The notes beneath the pieces were generated by a model. It ran no database searches. It worked only from the letters and a program-made list of their open reading frames with translations, and was not told the origin of the DNA. A program made the position numbers and the translations under genes. From Cylindrobasidium torrendii FP15055 ss-10 (taxonomy: Eukaryota; Basidiomycota; Agaricomycetes; Agaricales; Physalacriaceae): a stretch of 20,312 nt of DNA. Positions 20,247-20,312 of the stretch are shown in pieces. The stretch lies in the NCBI GenBank assembly GCA_000934385.1, contig KN880788.1:1-20312 (forward strand), given 5' to 3'. Every line of letters begins with the position of its first letter. Within the stretch, counting starts at the first letter, position 1.

Positions 20247-20312
20247 GTACAGTACCGGTACCGTACCTATGCCCAATTTAGGGGGGGTGTACCGTACCGT
20301 ACTGTACCGTAC
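20247..20312. repeat. GTAC-rich pentameric repeat reaching the window edge
   Basis: Nine GTAC tetramers occur in the last 66 bases. The final five (20289, 20294, 20299, 20304 and 20309) are spaced exactly 5 bp apart as GTACC/GTACT units. Four more lie at 20247-20266, around GTACCGGTACCGTACC. Each GTAC is self-complementary, so the block can fold. It is cut by the end of the window, and its nature (microsatellite, transposon terminus or other) is unknown. Confidence 0.75.

Overview
The window looks like nuclear DNA of a basidiomycete fungus, most likely an Agaricomycete. Genes are split by many short introns (mostly 46-59 nt, GT...AG, with CTNAC/TTGAC-like branch points). The gene content also fits: a secreted LPMO-like protein, a membrane-anchored A1 aspartic protease, a TNP2-type transposon and a Ctf8 homologue. 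All gene models below were spliced by hand. Each intron-containing model gives a total CDS length divisible by three and a continuous reading frame.

Layout, left to right. (1) About 450-5500 is a TNP2-type (CACTA/EnSpm-like) DNA transposon with two divergent genes. These are the transposase on minus (669-3488, 3 exons, DDE residues visible) and an accessory coiled-coil/acidic/glycine-arginine-rich protein on plus (3744-4969). Short GYGAAA-type repeats lie outside each gene; I could not define the terminal inverted repeats. (2) 5504-9091 on minus holds an A1 aspartic protease with a C-terminal membrane anchor (8 exons) and a secreted LPMO of AA16 type with a Ser/Thr linker and a 4-Cys tail (4 exons). 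(3) 9856-11969 on plus is a PP1-targeting, CBM21-containing glycogen regulatory subunit, divergent from the LPMO. The shared intergenic region carries a perfect 20-bp E-box palindrome beside a CRE-like site. (4) 12710-15479 on minus holds two tandem paralogues of unknown function. Both are 298 aa and all four exons have identical lengths (96, 82, 134 and 585 nt). (5) 16256-17000 holds exon-like but frame-inconsistent minus-strand sequence, possibly a decayed or unresolved gene. (6) 17512-18284 on plus is a conserved-looking Ser/Pro-rich basic protein (3 exons). (7) 18908-19797 on minus is Ctf8, a subunit of the Ctf18 clamp loader, with an unusually long 341-nt intron. (8) 19969-20040 is tRNA-His(GTG), and the window ends in a pentameric GTAC-rich repeat that runs off the edge.

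There is no operon logic, as expected in a fungus. The LPMO and protease could both serve extracellular nutrition, but each has its own promoter. The most interesting unexplained objects are the tandem 298-aa pair, the 4-Cys tail of the LPMO, the accessory transposon protein and the E-box/CRE element.
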